33,293 bases of DNA from Halomonas campaniensis (GCF_002211105.1 NZ_JPUA01000043.1:202912-236204); one strand, 5' to 3'. Numbered from the stretch's first letter, positions 15,883 to 24,102 are shown. Numbers and translations are program-made. Notes: a model not told the origin generated them from the sequence alone.

Positions 15883-15920
15883 CTAAGCCTTGGGCTATCA
15901 CTCTACCAAACCCAGCTTAG
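15883..15920. repeat. Stem-loop with two-part stem
   Basis: CTAAGC pairs with GCTTAG and, inside after a 2-nt bulge, TGGG pairs with CCCA around a 16-nt loop. No T-run follows on either strand. It lies between the islet promoter and the right direct repeat; function unknown. Confidence 0.5.
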
Positions 15921-15974
15921 CATAAGTTCTTAGCACGGCTGTTTATCTTAGGTATGAGATTTCAACACCCACAA

Positions 15975-16020
15975 AAAACCCGCCCAACGCCAACAGCTTT
16001 CGCGGTTTGACGAGGGTGGG
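15975..16020 (+). repeat. Right copy of the island-flanking direct repeat
   Basis: Matches 13524-13569 at 42 of 46 positions. It is preceded by AT-rich islet DNA and followed at once by the convergent gabT gene, marking the right boundary of the insertion. Confidence 0.75.
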
Positions 16021-16035
16021 CTTTGTGATGCTTAG
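15976..16035 (+). pseudogene. Displaced C-terminal remnant of the photolyase gene
   Basis: In the frame matching the photolyase gene this stretch encodes KPAQRQQLSRFDEGGLCDA and then TAG. The intact photolyase ends with the homologous KPANRQQLSLFDEGGVGDG. The 19-codon fragment has no start. It is best read as the original gene tail left behind when the islet entered with its own version of the tail, or as a duplicated target. Confidence 0.65.
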
Positions 16036-16041
16036 ACGATT

Positions 16042-17316
16042 TTAGCTAAGCGCTTCCAGCGACTGCTCAATAATACTCAAGCCCTCTTCCAACACCGTAG
16101 AAGAGACGGTTAACGGCACCAGAATGCGTATGCTATTGCCGTAGAAGCCACAGGAAAGCAGGATCAACCCTTTCTCACGGGCTTTGGCACAGAGCGCACC
16201 GGTCATCTGAGTATCTGGCTTGCCGTCGCTATCAAGCAGTTCAAACGCTGCCATGGCGCCTAGCTGGCGGCCATGGGCCACGGCGGGAAAGCGCTCTTCC
16301 CATACCGCGAAGCGCTCGGCCAGCATCTTGCCCATTTGCTCGCTGCGGGCCAGGATATCTTCCTCTTCGATGACCTCGATGACCGCCAGCGCCGCTGCGC
16401 AGGAGAGTGGGTTGCCGCTGTAGGTGCCGCCCAGGGAGTTGGGGCCGGAGGCGTCCATTACCTTGGCGCTACCCACCACAGCCGAGAGCGGCATGCCGTT
16501 CGCCAAGCTCTTGGCGGTGGTCAGAATATCCGCCTCGATACCGCTATGTTCGAGGGCAAACAGCTTGCCGGTGCGGGCAAAGCCAGACTGCACTTCGTCG
16601 GCGATCAGCAGAATGCCGTGCTCGTCACACAGTGCGCGTAGCGCTTTCAGGTAGTCCGGTGAAGCAATGTAGAACCCACCTTCGCCCTGTACCGGCTCAA
16701 TTACAATGGCCGCCGTGCGGTGCGGGGCGATATCAGTTTTGAACAGCGTGCGAATGGCGTTCAGTGAGGCTTCTTCGCTGATGCCGTGCAGCGGATTGGG
16801 GAACGGTGCGCGGAACACGTCGCCCGGCATCGGGCCAAAGTCGTTCTTGTAGGGCAGCACCTTGCCGGTCATCGCCAGGGTCATCATGGTGCGGCCGTGG
16901 AAGGCGCCGTCGAAGGTGATGATGCCGGTGCGGCCAGTGGCGGCGCGGGCAATTTTCACGGCGTTTTCCAGCGCTTCGGCACCGGTGTTGACCAGCATCG
17001 CCTTACGCTCGGGGCCGCGTACCGGGGTGAGTTCGCAGAGCTTTTGGCACAGCTGCACGTAGGGCGCGTAAGAGATCACCGCCGCGCTGGTGTGCATGAC
17101 TTTCTTGAGCTGCGCTTCCACAGCGGCAACGATTTTCGGGTGGCGGTGGCCCAGGTTGAGCACGCCAATGCCGCCCGCAAAGTCGATCCAGCGGTTGCCG
17201 TCGGCGTCCCACAGCTCGGCGTTTTCGGCGCGCTCGGCAAACTGGGTGGTGGGCGTCGCGGCACCGTTGGCCACGTAACGGTTTTTCAGGTCGTTCAATT
17301 CTTGGTTAGTCATCAT
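16042..17316 (-). CDS. gabT: 4-aminobutyrate aminotransferase GabT
   Basis: PLP-dependent class III aminotransferase transferring the GABA amino group to 2-oxoglutarate, giving succinic semialdehyde and glutamate. The 424 residues match E. coli GabT (426). Key residues: Asp240 in IADEVQSGFARTG binding the pyridine nitrogen and Lys269 in TTAKSLANGMPLSAV forming the Schiff base; VNTGAEALENAVKIARAATGR and GGTYSGNPLSCAAAL are conserved. It starts 8 bp after gabD, with two adjacent ATGs and a weak AGAGA, so it relies on the gabD transcript. The stop is only 6 bp from the displaced photolyase tail, showing that photolyase and gabT were once immediate convergent neighbours. Confidence 0.95.
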   Translation of the reverse strand: MMTNQELNDLKNRYVANGAATPTTQFAERAENAELWDADGNRWIDFAGGIGVLNLGHRHPKIVAAVEAQLKKVMHTSAAVISYAPYVQLCQKLCELTPVRGPERKAMLVNTGAEALENAVKIARAATGRTGIITFDGAFHGRTMMTLAMTGKVLPYKNDFGPMPGDVFRAPFPNPLHGISEEASLNAIRTLFKTDIAPHRTAAIVIEPVQGEGGFYIASPDYLKALRALCDEHGILLIADEVQSGFARTGKLFALEHSGIEADILTTAKSLANGMPLSAVVGSAKVMDASGPNSLGGTYSGNPLSCAAALAVIEVIEEEDILARSEQMGKMLAERFAVWEERFPAVAHGRQLGAMAAFELLDSDGKPDTQMTGALCAKAREKGLILLSCGFYGNSIRILVPLTVSSTVLEEGLSIIEQSLEALS

Positions 17317-17324
17317 GGTTCTCT

Positions 17325-18776
17325 TTATAGGCCGCCAACGCAGACGTATTTGAGTTCAGTAAATTCATCGAGACCGTGGTGGGAGCCTTCACGGCCCAGC
17401 CCGGACTCTTTTACGCCGCCAAAGGGCGCAAGCTCGGTGGAGATCAGCCCTTCGTTGACGCCCACCATGCCGTACTCAAGCGCTTCCATGGTTCGCCAGA
17501 TGCGGCGATAGTCCGTGGCGTAGAAGTAGGCGGCCAGACCGAACGGCGTGTCGTTGGCCATCTGGATGGCCTCTGAGTCCTGCTTAAAGCGGAACACCGG
17601 CGCCACGGGGCCAAACGTCTCTTCATCAGCCACGGCCATCTCGGTGGTGACGTCGGCCAGCACCGTGGGCGTATAGAAGTGCTCACCGGCAGTGTGGAGT
17701 TTGCCGCCACACATAAGACGTGCGCCTTTGCCTTGGGCGTCGTCCACGTGTCGCTGAACCTTGTCTATCGCCGCTTGGTTGATCAGCGGGCCGATAACGC
17801 TGCCTTCCGCCAGGCCATCGCCCACCTTCAGCGCATTCACACGCTCGGTCAGCTTGGCGACAAAGGTGTCGTAAATACCGTCCTGCACCAGGAAGCGGTT
17901 GGTGCATACGCAGGTTTGTCCGGCGTTGCGGAATTTGGAGGCGATTGCGCCATCAACAGCGGCATCTACATCGGCGTCGTCAAAGACGATAAAGGGTGCG
18001 TTGCCGCCCAGCTCCATGGCGGTTTTCTTCACCGTGCTGGCACACTGGGCCAGCAGGTGTTTGCCCACCGGGGTCGAGCCGGTAAATGAGACTTTGCGCA
18101 CCCGTGGATCGGTAGTGAGCACTTCACCCACCGCTGCCGGTTTTGAGGCGGTAATCACGTTAATGGTGCCTGCAGGCAGGCCCGCTTCCAGTGCCAGGTA
18201 AGCAGCGGCAAGCGCCGTTAACGGCGTGGCTTCGGCAGGTTTGATCACCACGGTGCAGCCCGCGGCCAGGGCTGGGGCACACTTGCGAGTAATCATCGCC
18301 AGCGGGAAGTTCCATGGGGTGATCGCCGCGACCACGCCTACCGGCTCGCGCAGAACCAATAAGCGTTTGTCCGCGCCGTGACTAGGCAGGGTTTCCCCTG
18401 CCATGCGTTTGGCTTCTTCGGCGAAGAACTCGATAAACGAGGCACCGTAGATCACTTCGCCTTTGGCTTCCGCCAGGGGTTTGCCCTGCTCCAAGGTCAT
18501 CAGGCGAGCCAGGTCGTCGGCGTGCTCATTGATCAGCTCAAACCAGCGACGCAGCAACGCAGAACGCTGTTTCACCGGCGTGGCGCGCCAGGCGGCACCG
18601 GCGTTGTAGGCGGCGGCGACCGCGTCACGGGTATCGTCGGCCCCCATATCCGCCACCCGGGCAATCGTTTCATCGGTGGCGGGGTTATCCACCGCAAAGG
18701 TTTGTTGGCCTGTACGCCACTCGCCACCCACCAAGGCTGGAACCGCATCGTGCAACCACTGTTCGATAAAGCTCAT
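17325..18776 (-). CDS. gabD: Succinate-semialdehyde dehydrogenase GabD
   Basis: Aldehyde dehydrogenase oxidising succinic semialdehyde to succinate with NAD(P)+. The 483 residues equal E. coli GabD (482) within one. ITPWNFPLAMITRK, Glu255 in MELGGNAPFIVFDDAD and the catalytic Cys289 in NAGQTCVCTNR are present; the nearby Cys291 matches the second Cys of the redox-sensitive pair in the E. coli enzyme. GAGGAG lies 6 nt before the ATG at 18774-18776. Middle gene of permease-gabD-gabT. Confidence 0.96.
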   Translation of the reverse strand: MSFIEQWLHDAVPALVGGEWRTGQQTFAVDNPATDETIARVADMGADDTRDAVAAAYNAGAAWRATPVKQRSALLRRWFELINEHADDLARLMTLEQGKPLAEAKGEVIYGASFIEFFAEEAKRMAGETLPSHGADKRLLVLREPVGVVAAITPWNFPLAMITRKCAPALAAGCTVVIKPAEATPLTALAAAYLALEAGLPAGTINVITASKPAAVGEVLTTDPRVRKVSFTGSTPVGKHLLAQCASTVKKTAMELGGNAPFIVFDDADVDAAVDGAIASKFRNAGQTCVCTNRFLVQDGIYDTFVAKLTERVNALKVGDGLAEGSVIGPLINQAAIDKVQRHVDDAQGKGARLMCGGKLHTAGEHFYTPTVLADVTTEMAVADEETFGPVAPVFRFKQDSEAIQMANDTPFGLAAYFYATDYRRIWRTMEALEYGMVGVNEGLISTELAPFGGVKESGLGREGSHHGLDEFTELKYVCVGGL

Positions 18777-18807
18777 ATGTTGCTCCTCAGAAATCTCGTA
18801 GGACGGC

Positions 18808-20223
18808 TTACAGATCCGCTTTCATATGGCGATCGCTATAGTCACGCCCGTAGGTACGCAGCGCATGCACATACAGCACGATGCCCAGCGCCGCCCAACC
18901 AGCAAAAATAGTCCACTCCGCACCGCTCAGCGCTGCCGGGCTACCGGGCAGGTAGAGGCACGCCATACCGAAAGAGAGGATGATCGCGAGGATGCCGCAC
19001 AGCTTGCCGTTATTTACCTTGAATGGACGGGGCATATCCGGCTCACGCACCCGCAGCACGACAAAGGAGATGGCGACGAACAGGTAGGCCAACACGATGC
19101 CCAAGCCACCCGCATTAACGATCCATACCAGCGCCGGGCGGCCAAAGAAGGGTGCCAAGCAGGAGAGAAAGCCCATCATAAAGATGGCATTGGTCGGGGT
19201 TCTGTAACGAGGGTGCAGCTTGGCGAACGGCGCAGGCAGCATGCCTGCTTTGGCCAGGGCATAGATTGCCCGCGAGCCGCCAATATAGAAGGCGTTCCAA
19301 CTAGTAATGATCCCCGCAATACCCGCCATGACCATTAAGTTGCTGGCCCACTCGGCATTAAACAGGCTGCCCATGGCATCCGGCACGCTAAGCGAGCTTG
19401 CCGCCAACTCATCACTATTCAGTGCCAGGCTGGTGGCCAGAATGATCAGCGCGTACCACACCACCGCCAGGATCACCGACATCATCAGTACCTTGCCGAT
19501 GGCTTTGTAGGGCAGGTTAATCTCTTCCGCCGCCTGGGGAATAACGTCAAAGCCCACGAACAGGAACGGCACCATCACCAGTACCGCCACTATGCCTGCG
19601 AACACGCCGCTATCGGCTTGAGTGAACAGCGGCATCATATTGATGGTTTCGCCTTCAAACAGCGAACCGGTGACAAACATCACCCCCACCAGCAGAATTA
19701 ACCCGGTAACCACTTTTTGCAGCAACGCCGCGGTGGTCACGCCGAAGTAGTTGATGATCATCATGACCAGCGAACCGCCGACGCCTACCGCGACCCAGGT
19801 GGCTTTCACTTCCCACCCGGCAATCGTCCAGAGGTGACCAACGGCGTAGTTGGGTGCCAGGTGTTCGATCACCGTGGGCAGGGCGACGGCTTCAAAGGCC
19901 ACTACGCTTAAGTAGCCCAAAATAATCGCCCAAGTGCACAAAAAAGAGGGCAAGTGACCTAAAGCGCGGTAGCTGTATACGTGCTCGCCACCCACTTTGG
20001 GCATTGCAGCGGCAAGCTCTGCATAGGTGAGCCCGACCAAGACAATCGCTAAGCCGCCGATAATAAAGGCTATAATGGCGCCTAGACTGCCTGCGGATTG
20101 AATGGCGGTACCGGTGAGTACAATCCAGCCCCAGCCGATCATCGCGCCGAAAGCCAGCGCTAGTACATCGCCACGGGCCAATACCCGGACGAGCCCTTCC
20201 TGTTCTGATGAGGGTGTGGTCAT
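18808..20223 (-). CDS. APC-family amino-acid permease, probable GABA uptake
   Basis: 471-residue permease of the amino acid-polyamine-organocation superfamily with about twelve hydrophobic segments; the N-terminal ALAFGAMIGWGWIVLTG carries the helix-1 glycine-rich unwound motif of the fold, and PKVGGEHVYSYRALG is the conserved loop. The frame is open upstream to 20316, but the ATG at 20221-20223 with AGGA 8 nt before it is preferred, since the upstream part is not family-like. It leads the gabD-gabT operon and faces a MocR/GabR regulator, so GABA is the likely substrate; another amino acid or amine is possible. Confidence 0.87.
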   Translation of the reverse strand: MTTPSSEQEGLVRVLARGDVLALAFGAMIGWGWIVLTGTAIQSAGSLGAIIAFIIGGLAIVLVGLTYAELAAAMPKVGGEHVYSYRALGHLPSFLCTWAIILGYLSVVAFEAVALPTVIEHLAPNYAVGHLWTIAGWEVKATWVAVGVGGSLVMMIINYFGVTTAALLQKVVTGLILLVGVMFVTGSLFEGETINMMPLFTQADSGVFAGIVAVLVMVPFLFVGFDVIPQAAEEINLPYKAIGKVLMMSVILAVVWYALIILATSLALNSDELAASSLSVPDAMGSLFNAEWASNLMVMAGIAGIITSWNAFYIGGSRAIYALAKAGMLPAPFAKLHPRYRTPTNAIFMMGFLSCLAPFFGRPALVWIVNAGGLGIVLAYLFVAISFVVLRVREPDMPRPFKVNNGKLCGILAIILSFGMACLYLPGSPAALSGAEWTIFAGWAALGIVLYVHALRTYGRDYSDRHMKADL

Positions 20224-20282
20224 TTGAAATGTCCTGCGAGTTATTGGATGTTGTCGTAGGCGCTCAGGGGCGCAGTATCCTG

Positions 20283-20343
20283 ATCCTGTTTTAACAGCCT
20301 CTCTTTGAACGGGCATGTTTTAAACGGTTCTGTTAAACAGGAT
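20283..20343. promoter_or_regulatory. Nested palindromes upstream of the permease-gabDT operon
   Basis: ATCCTGTTTTAACAG (20283-20297) and CTGTTAAACAGGAT (20330-20343) are each palindromic (CTGTT/AACAG) and also inverted repeats of each other. A related GTTTTAAAC lies between them at 20317-20325. They sit 60-120 bp upstream of the permease ATG, a plausible operator zone. Confidence 0.5.
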
Positions 20344-20381
20344 AGCAACACGCTAGCAGGCGGGAGAGAAAACACGAATGC

Positions 20382-20410
20382 ACCACTTTGGCGTTCGACT
20401 AGACCACTTT
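20382..20410. promoter_or_regulatory. Direct repeat ACCACTTT x2, candidate MocR operator
   Basis: ACCACTTT occurs at 20382-20389 and 20403-20410, 21 bp apart start to start, about two helical turns. MocR/GabR-type regulators bind direct repeats near their own divergent promoters, so this fits autoregulation and control of gabDT. Confidence 0.45.
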
Positions 20411-20415
20411 TTATA

Positions 20416-20440
20416 CGCACCAAAAGGGTGCGCCTTTTTT
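20416..20440 (+). terminator. Terminator-like hairpin in the mocR leader
   Basis: CGCACC and GGTGCG form a 6-bp stem with loop AAAAG, followed by CC and six T. No plus-strand gene ends here; it lies 60 bp upstream of the mocR start, with TTTATACG on both sides. It may be an attenuator, or part of a symmetrical operator. Confidence 0.4.
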
Positions 20441-20500
20441 ATACGGCTTTCGTCTAAGTGCCCGTCGTTAGGGGGTTAAGCGGGAGTAAGGGGAGTCCAA

Positions 20501-21919
20501 ATGGATCGCAAGGAGGTGGTGCACCAACTTGTACAACTTTATGCACTCCAACCGGAGCGGTTGAGTAAGCAGGTGCGTATAGAGCAAGCATTGCGTCAGG
20601 CCATTACCCAGCAGTGGCCTTCCGGACTGCGGCTGCCCTCTCACCGGCAGTTGGCGGATGCCTTGGGCGTCGCCCGTCAAACCCTGGCGCTGGCAATTCA
20701 TACGCTACTCGAAGAGGCACTGCTTAAAACCGCCCACGGCCAAGGCACCTGGACATGCCGCCCCATGACGCCAAACTCTCCCCTGCGTGGCAATGCGCAG
20801 CTCTCTCAACGTGCCCAGCGGGTGCTGGATGGCCCTGGCGCTAGCGCAGTTCAAAGCGGCGCCTTCGTGCCCGGTATTCCTGATATCGCCCAGTTCCCAA
20901 TGCGAAAATGGCGGCAGCTCTATGCCAGCGTGACGGTGCCGCAAAACGCCCTACTGCTCTCCTACTCCACCGGTGGCTACGGGCCGTTAAAGCGCGCCAT
21001 CCGCGATTTTTTAGCGCGCTGGCGCAATATTAGCTGCGACACGGAGCAGATCATCATTACCGACGGAACCCATAACGGCATTGAGCTATGCGCCGTGGCG
21101 CTGGCTGATGTGGGCGACACCGTTGCCATGGAGTCACCCTGCTACTGGGGGGCACGCAATGTCTTTACCGCCGCAGGTTTGGAAATCGAACCGGTGGCGT
21201 GGCTGCCAGGTCAAGGGCACAGCCTTCCGCCTGCTCCTGGCCCGATCAAGCTGGCCTACCTGACCGGCTCGCACCACTACCCGCTCAGCGTGCCCACCCG
21301 TGCAGTGGATAAACAGCGCTTATGCGATGCCTTAGCGCCCGCGTATATTGTCGAAGATGATTACGAGTTTAACCGCGACGACCATTCTAACCTGCTCTTC
21401 TATCCGCACTCGGAGCGCCACTTGCTGGTGGGCTCGTTTTCCAAGATGATGTTTCCAGGCCTGCGCTTAGGCTATTTAGTTGTGCCGCGACATTTAGCGG
21501 GGCCCATGAATCGCCTGCGCAGCGAGCTTTTCCGCGAAGGGCGCATGCTGGATCAGGCGGTGCTGGCTCAGTTTATTTTTGATGGTGATTTGGATGTCTG
21601 GTGTCGGCGTATTCAGCGCGACTATCTAGGGCGCCAACAGGTGCTGCATGATCAACTACGTTCCCTGCCGCAGGTGCGCAGCGTTTCACCGCCCAGCAGC
21701 GCCATCAGCCTTTGCGTCGAGTTTGCGCCGGGCGTTAACGATGTGGGAATCGCTCAGTCACTGCTGAAAGAGCATTTAATTGTGCGTCCATTAAGCCCTG
21801 TGTGTGCACCAACCGATCCGCGCGTCGGCTTAGTAATGGGCGTCGGCATGCTATCAGGGGAAACGCTGGTGCGTGAAGCACAGCGCCTGCGTCGCAGCCT
21901 GGAAGCGTTGCTGCGCTAA
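20501..21919 (+). CDS. MocR/GabR-type PLP-dependent transcriptional regulator
   Basis: 472-residue fusion of an N-terminal GntR winged helix (about 22-87, with LPSHRQLADALGVARQTLALAIHTL as the recognition region) and a fold-type I aminotransferase-like domain. The latter keeps the PLP residues: TDGTHNGIELC, Asp287 in YIVEDDYEF and Lys315 in GSFSKMMFPGLRLGY. GGGGAG lies 5 nt before the ATG. Its divergence from the permease-gabD-gabT operon matches GabR, which senses GABA with PLP and activates gabTD. PdxR (vitamin B6 genes) and other MocR members share this fold, so GabR is an inference from context. Confidence 0.9.
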   Translation: MDRKEVVHQLVQLYALQPERLSKQVRIEQALRQAITQQWPSGLRLPSHRQLADALGVARQTLALAIHTLLEEALLKTAHGQGTWTCRPMTPNSPLRGNAQLSQRAQRVLDGPGASAVQSGAFVPGIPDIAQFPMRKWRQLYASVTVPQNALLLSYSTGGYGPLKRAIRDFLARWRNISCDTEQIIITDGTHNGIELCAVALADVGDTVAMESPCYWGARNVFTAAGLEIEPVAWLPGQGHSLPPAPGPIKLAYLTGSHHYPLSVPTRAVDKQRLCDALAPAYIVEDDYEFNRDDHSNLLFYPHSERHLLVGSFSKMMFPGLRLGYLVVPRHLAGPMNRLRSELFREGRMLDQAVLAQFIFDGDLDVWCRRIQRDYLGRQQVLHDQLRSLPQVRSVSPPSSAISLCVEFAPGVNDVGIAQSLLKEHLIVRPLSPVCAPTDPRVGLVMGVGMLSGETLVREAQRLRRSLEALLR

Positions 21920-22005
21920 TGATTACTAATAGCGCCTTGGTGATAAGGCAGTGCTTCTCAACATCTTATCCACAATCTTTGAATAGCTTATTCACAAGGA
22001 CTTTT

Positions 22006-22686
22006 ATGCGCTGCCCTGTTGATAACCGTATCTTTACTTCTTCGTCTGCTTTCGCCTCACTTCGTCTTTGGATGGCGATAGGCCTGGCTCTGTTCCTCTC
22101 TGGCTGCGCCACTTTTGCCCCCAATCCGCCCCAGGATCAAAGCAATATCTGCGAGATCTTCCGCGAGCAGCCCAGTTGGTACGATTACGCCCGGGAGTCT
22201 CAGGAAAAGTGGGGCACACCCATCGCCACCCAGATGGCGTTTATTCAACAGGAGTCTTCGTTTCGTAGCCATATCCGCCCAGATCGCAAATATTACCTAG
22301 GCTTTATCCCCGGCCCCCGCCCCTCTTCTGCTAAAGGCTACGCCCAGGCCCAAGACCCAGTGTGGGAAGAGTATGAGGATCAAGCGGGCAGCCTGTTTGC
22401 TCGGCGTACCCATATGAAGCACGCCACGGATTTTATTGGTTGGTACAACCGCCGCTCCCAGCAGCAGGCGGGCATATCGCTAACCAATCCTGAGCATCTC
22501 TACTACGCCTATCATGAAGGCGCAGGCGGTTATCAACGAGGCACTTATCGCGGTAAGTCCCACGTATTAAGCGCAGGGAGACAAGTAGCTGCTCGCGCTA
22601 ATCGCTACCAAGCCCAGCTCAACAGCTGCGAAGCGGAGTTTCAGTGCCGCAAGTTTTATCAGGTCTGGCCGTTTTGCCGTCGTTAA
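22006..22686 (+). CDS. Predicted lytic-transglycosylase-like lipoprotein
   Basis: 226-residue exported protein. Residues 16-34 form a lipoprotein signal with lipobox LSGC (Cys34), so it is probably anchored in the outer membrane. The mature part has an SLT-type catalytic signature: FIQQESSFRSHI with Glu83 as the likely acid, then GYAQAQDPVW and AYHEGAGGY. This suggests cleavage of peptidoglycan glycan strands. The frame is open upstream to 21919, but the ATG at 22006 with AAGGA five bases before it is chosen; a later ATG at 22072 would still keep the signal. The C terminus has four cysteines (SCEAEFQCRKFYQVWPFC plus an earlier one) that may form disulfides. It follows mocR but seems functionally unrelated to the GABA genes. 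Confidence 0.82.
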   Translation: MRCPVDNRIFTSSSAFASLRLWMAIGLALFLSGCATFAPNPPQDQSNICEIFREQPSWYDYARESQEKWGTPIATQMAFIQQESSFRSHIRPDRKYYLGFIPGPRPSSAKGYAQAQDPVWEEYEDQAGSLFARRTHMKHATDFIGWYNRRSQQQAGISLTNPEHLYYAYHEGAGGYQRGTYRGKSHVLSAGRQVAARANRYQAQLNSCEAEFQCRKFYQVWPFCRR

Positions 22687-22717
22687 GAAAGAGTAAAAAA
22701 GAGCAAGGAAGAACAGT

Positions 22718-23458
22718 ATGAGCCTATGGATAGGCATTGCTTTTGTGAGCGTGGTGTTTTTCACCTCGATGCTGTCGGGTGTGTTTGGCATGGCGGGCGG
22801 TTTGGTACTGCTGTGGTTTCTGCTGCTGATCTTTCCCGCAGGCACGGCCATGGCGGTGCACGGCGTTATCCAACTCACCGCGAATGGATCACGAGCGTGG
22901 CTATCGCGGCGCTTTATTGTCTGGCGTATTGTCGCCTTTATGACGCTTGGCGTACTGAGTGCCGCGGGCTTACTGCTGCTGTTCAACTACAGCCCTAATG
23001 CCGCCAGCGTATCGCTGTTGATTGGCCTAATGCCGATTCTGGTATGGATACCCAAGCGCTGGTTTCATCTGGATGCCAACCGCGCCAGCCACGCGCTGTG
23101 CTGTGGGATCGCCTCCGGCGGTTTGACAATAGCGGCGGGGGTGTCCGGGCCACTGATCGATATCTTCTTCGTGCGCTCCCAGATGGATCGCCGCCAAGTC
23201 GTGGCGACCAAGGCAATGATACAGGTGGTGGCGCACAGCATTAAGATCATCTTCTACCTGGGTGCCGCCATGGCGCTTAGTGCCGGAGAGTGGGGCATTG
23301 TGCTGCTAGCGGCGCCGTTTGCGATTTTTGGTACCCACACCGGCAACCGCATTTTACACCGACTCACTGATGCCAACTTCCGCACCTGGACACGCTGGAT
23401 CGTCACCGGCATTGGGGTCTTCTACTTTTTGCAAGGGGTCTTTCTACTCACCCGCTAG
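22718..23458 (+). CDS. TauE/SafE (TSUP) family membrane exporter
   Basis: 246-residue inner-membrane protein with about seven hydrophobic segments. GVFGMAGGLVLLWFLLLIFPAGTAMAVHGVIQLTANGSRAWL at the N terminus and SGGLTIAAGVSGPLIDIFFV in the middle match the duplicated half-repeats of the TSUP family, which export sulfite, sulfoacetate and related anions or act as unassigned carriers. AAGGAA lies 7 nt before the ATG. It is 31 bp after the lipoprotein gene and convergent with the PuuR-like regulator. No sulfur gene is nearby, so the substrate is unknown. Confidence 0.85.
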   Translation: MSLWIGIAFVSVVFFTSMLSGVFGMAGGLVLLWFLLLIFPAGTAMAVHGVIQLTANGSRAWLSRRFIVWRIVAFMTLGVLSAAGLLLLFNYSPNAASVSLLIGLMPILVWIPKRWFHLDANRASHALCCGIASGGLTIAAGVSGPLIDIFFVRSQMDRRQVVATKAMIQVVAHSIKIIFYLGAAMALSAGEWGIVLLAAPFAIFGTHTGNRILHRLTDANFRTWTRWIVTGIGVFYFLQGVFLLTR

Positions 23459-23532
23459 CGTTGCAGCGGAGTCCAGGCGATTTGCGCGCCATTACGGCTG
23501 CGACAGTTGCGGCACAATATAAGCCAGTAATG

Positions 23533-24084
23533 TCAGAACGCCTTACCTGGCGTAGCGCAGCTGATGATCTTGCAGGGAACATCACCAATATTTCTGAAAC
23601 GGTGCGGAGTGCTGGTCTTGAAATAGTAGGACTCCCCTGGCCCTAGGCGCCTCGTATTGCTTCCAACGATGATTTCAATCTCACCTTCTACGACAAAACC
23701 CGCCTCTTCACCATAGTGGGTAATCATAGCTTGCCCGGTATCAGCACCCGGTAAATACCGCTCAACCATAAACGCCAAGGCACGATTAGGACGATTTGCC
23801 CCGACAAGTTTGAAGGAAATATCACCAGAGGCAATATCAACCAAATCATCCGCCGAATAGAACACCTGCTCCTGACTATCCAGATCCATGGTAAAAAAAT
23901 CACCGACGCTCATAGAGAAGGCGTTTAGGATTTTCTTCAGGGAACTGACGGATGGGCTAACCTTTCCTTGCTCTATTAGCGAAAGACTTGAATGGGTCAC
24001 CCCACACAACTTGGCTAGTTCACGCTGCGAAATCCCTCGCTGCTTGCGCAGGGAGCGCAAGCTCGCACCCACGTCATCCGACAT
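23533..24084 (-). CDS. puuR: PuuR-like XRE/cupin transcriptional regulator
   Basis: 183-residue regulator with an N-terminal Cro/C1 helix-turn-helix (LRKQRGISQRELAKLCGVTHSSLSLIEQGKVSPSVSSLKKIL) and a C-terminal cupin domain (HYGEEAGFVVEGEIEIIV, LGPGESYYFKTSTPHRFRN). It aligns along its length with E. coli PuuR (185 aa), the putrescine-responsive repressor of puu genes, including NPNR/RPNRALA and the ISxATPG end. The ATG at 24082-24084 has GGGAGTG 8 nt upstream; a TTG further up is unlikely. An inverted repeat 18 bp upstream suggests autoregulation. It lies at the end of the puu block, separated from nhaC by a terminator. Confidence 0.88.
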   Translation of the reverse strand: MSDDVGASLRSLRKQRGISQRELAKLCGVTHSSLSLIEQGKVSPSVSSLKKILNAFSMSVGDFFTMDLDSQEQVFYSADDLVDIASGDISFKLVGANRPNRALAFMVERYLPGADTGQAMITHYGEEAGFVVEGEIEIIVGSNTRRLGPGESYYFKTSTPHRFRNIGDVPCKIISCATPGKAF

Positions 24085-24102
24085 GCTTTTTTCACTCCCT
24101 AT

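Larger units (their letters stand above)
13570..15974. mobile_element. AT-rich genomic islet inserted at the photolyase 3' end
   Basis: About 2.4 kb bounded by the 46-bp direct repeats. It has an evidently lower GC content than its surroundings: a hand count of the 60 bases at 14401 gives 21 G/C, against 34 G/C in the 60 bases at 16501. It holds three overlapping minus-strand genes with AT-rich codon use, a palindromic element at the left, and a promoter region and hairpin at the right. No integrase or transposase gene is visible, so it is either a passenger moved in trans, a decayed element, or an insertion by recombination between gene tails. The 13585-13813 stretch at its left end contains no gene I recognise. 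Confidence 0.65.
15678..16041. other. Non-coding right end of the islet up to gabT
   Basis: 364 bp without an intact gene. From left to right it holds the ribosome-binding site and promoter of the peptide gene, the tandem repeat at 15727-15769, an AT-rich stretch, the hairpin at 15883-15920, the right copy of the 46-bp repeat with the photolyase tail remnant, and 6 bp before the gabT stop codon. Confidence 0.8.

Noticed and set aside
15886..15918. Minus-strand TTTGGTAGAGTGATAGCC, resembling a tRNA D-arm at the islet edge
   Set aside because: No acceptor stem, anticodon arm or T-arm can be folded around it; the bases are better explained by the simple stem-loop at 15883-15920.
13570..15974. 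Possible integrase, transposase or IS ends in the islet
   Set aside because: All three genes are assigned to other types and no terminal inverted repeats were found next to the direct repeats; mobility is argued only from the flanking repeats and composition.
16786..17511. 241-codon open frame on the plus strand
   Set aside because: Antisense to gabT and gabD, with composition typical of a reverse-frame shadow.
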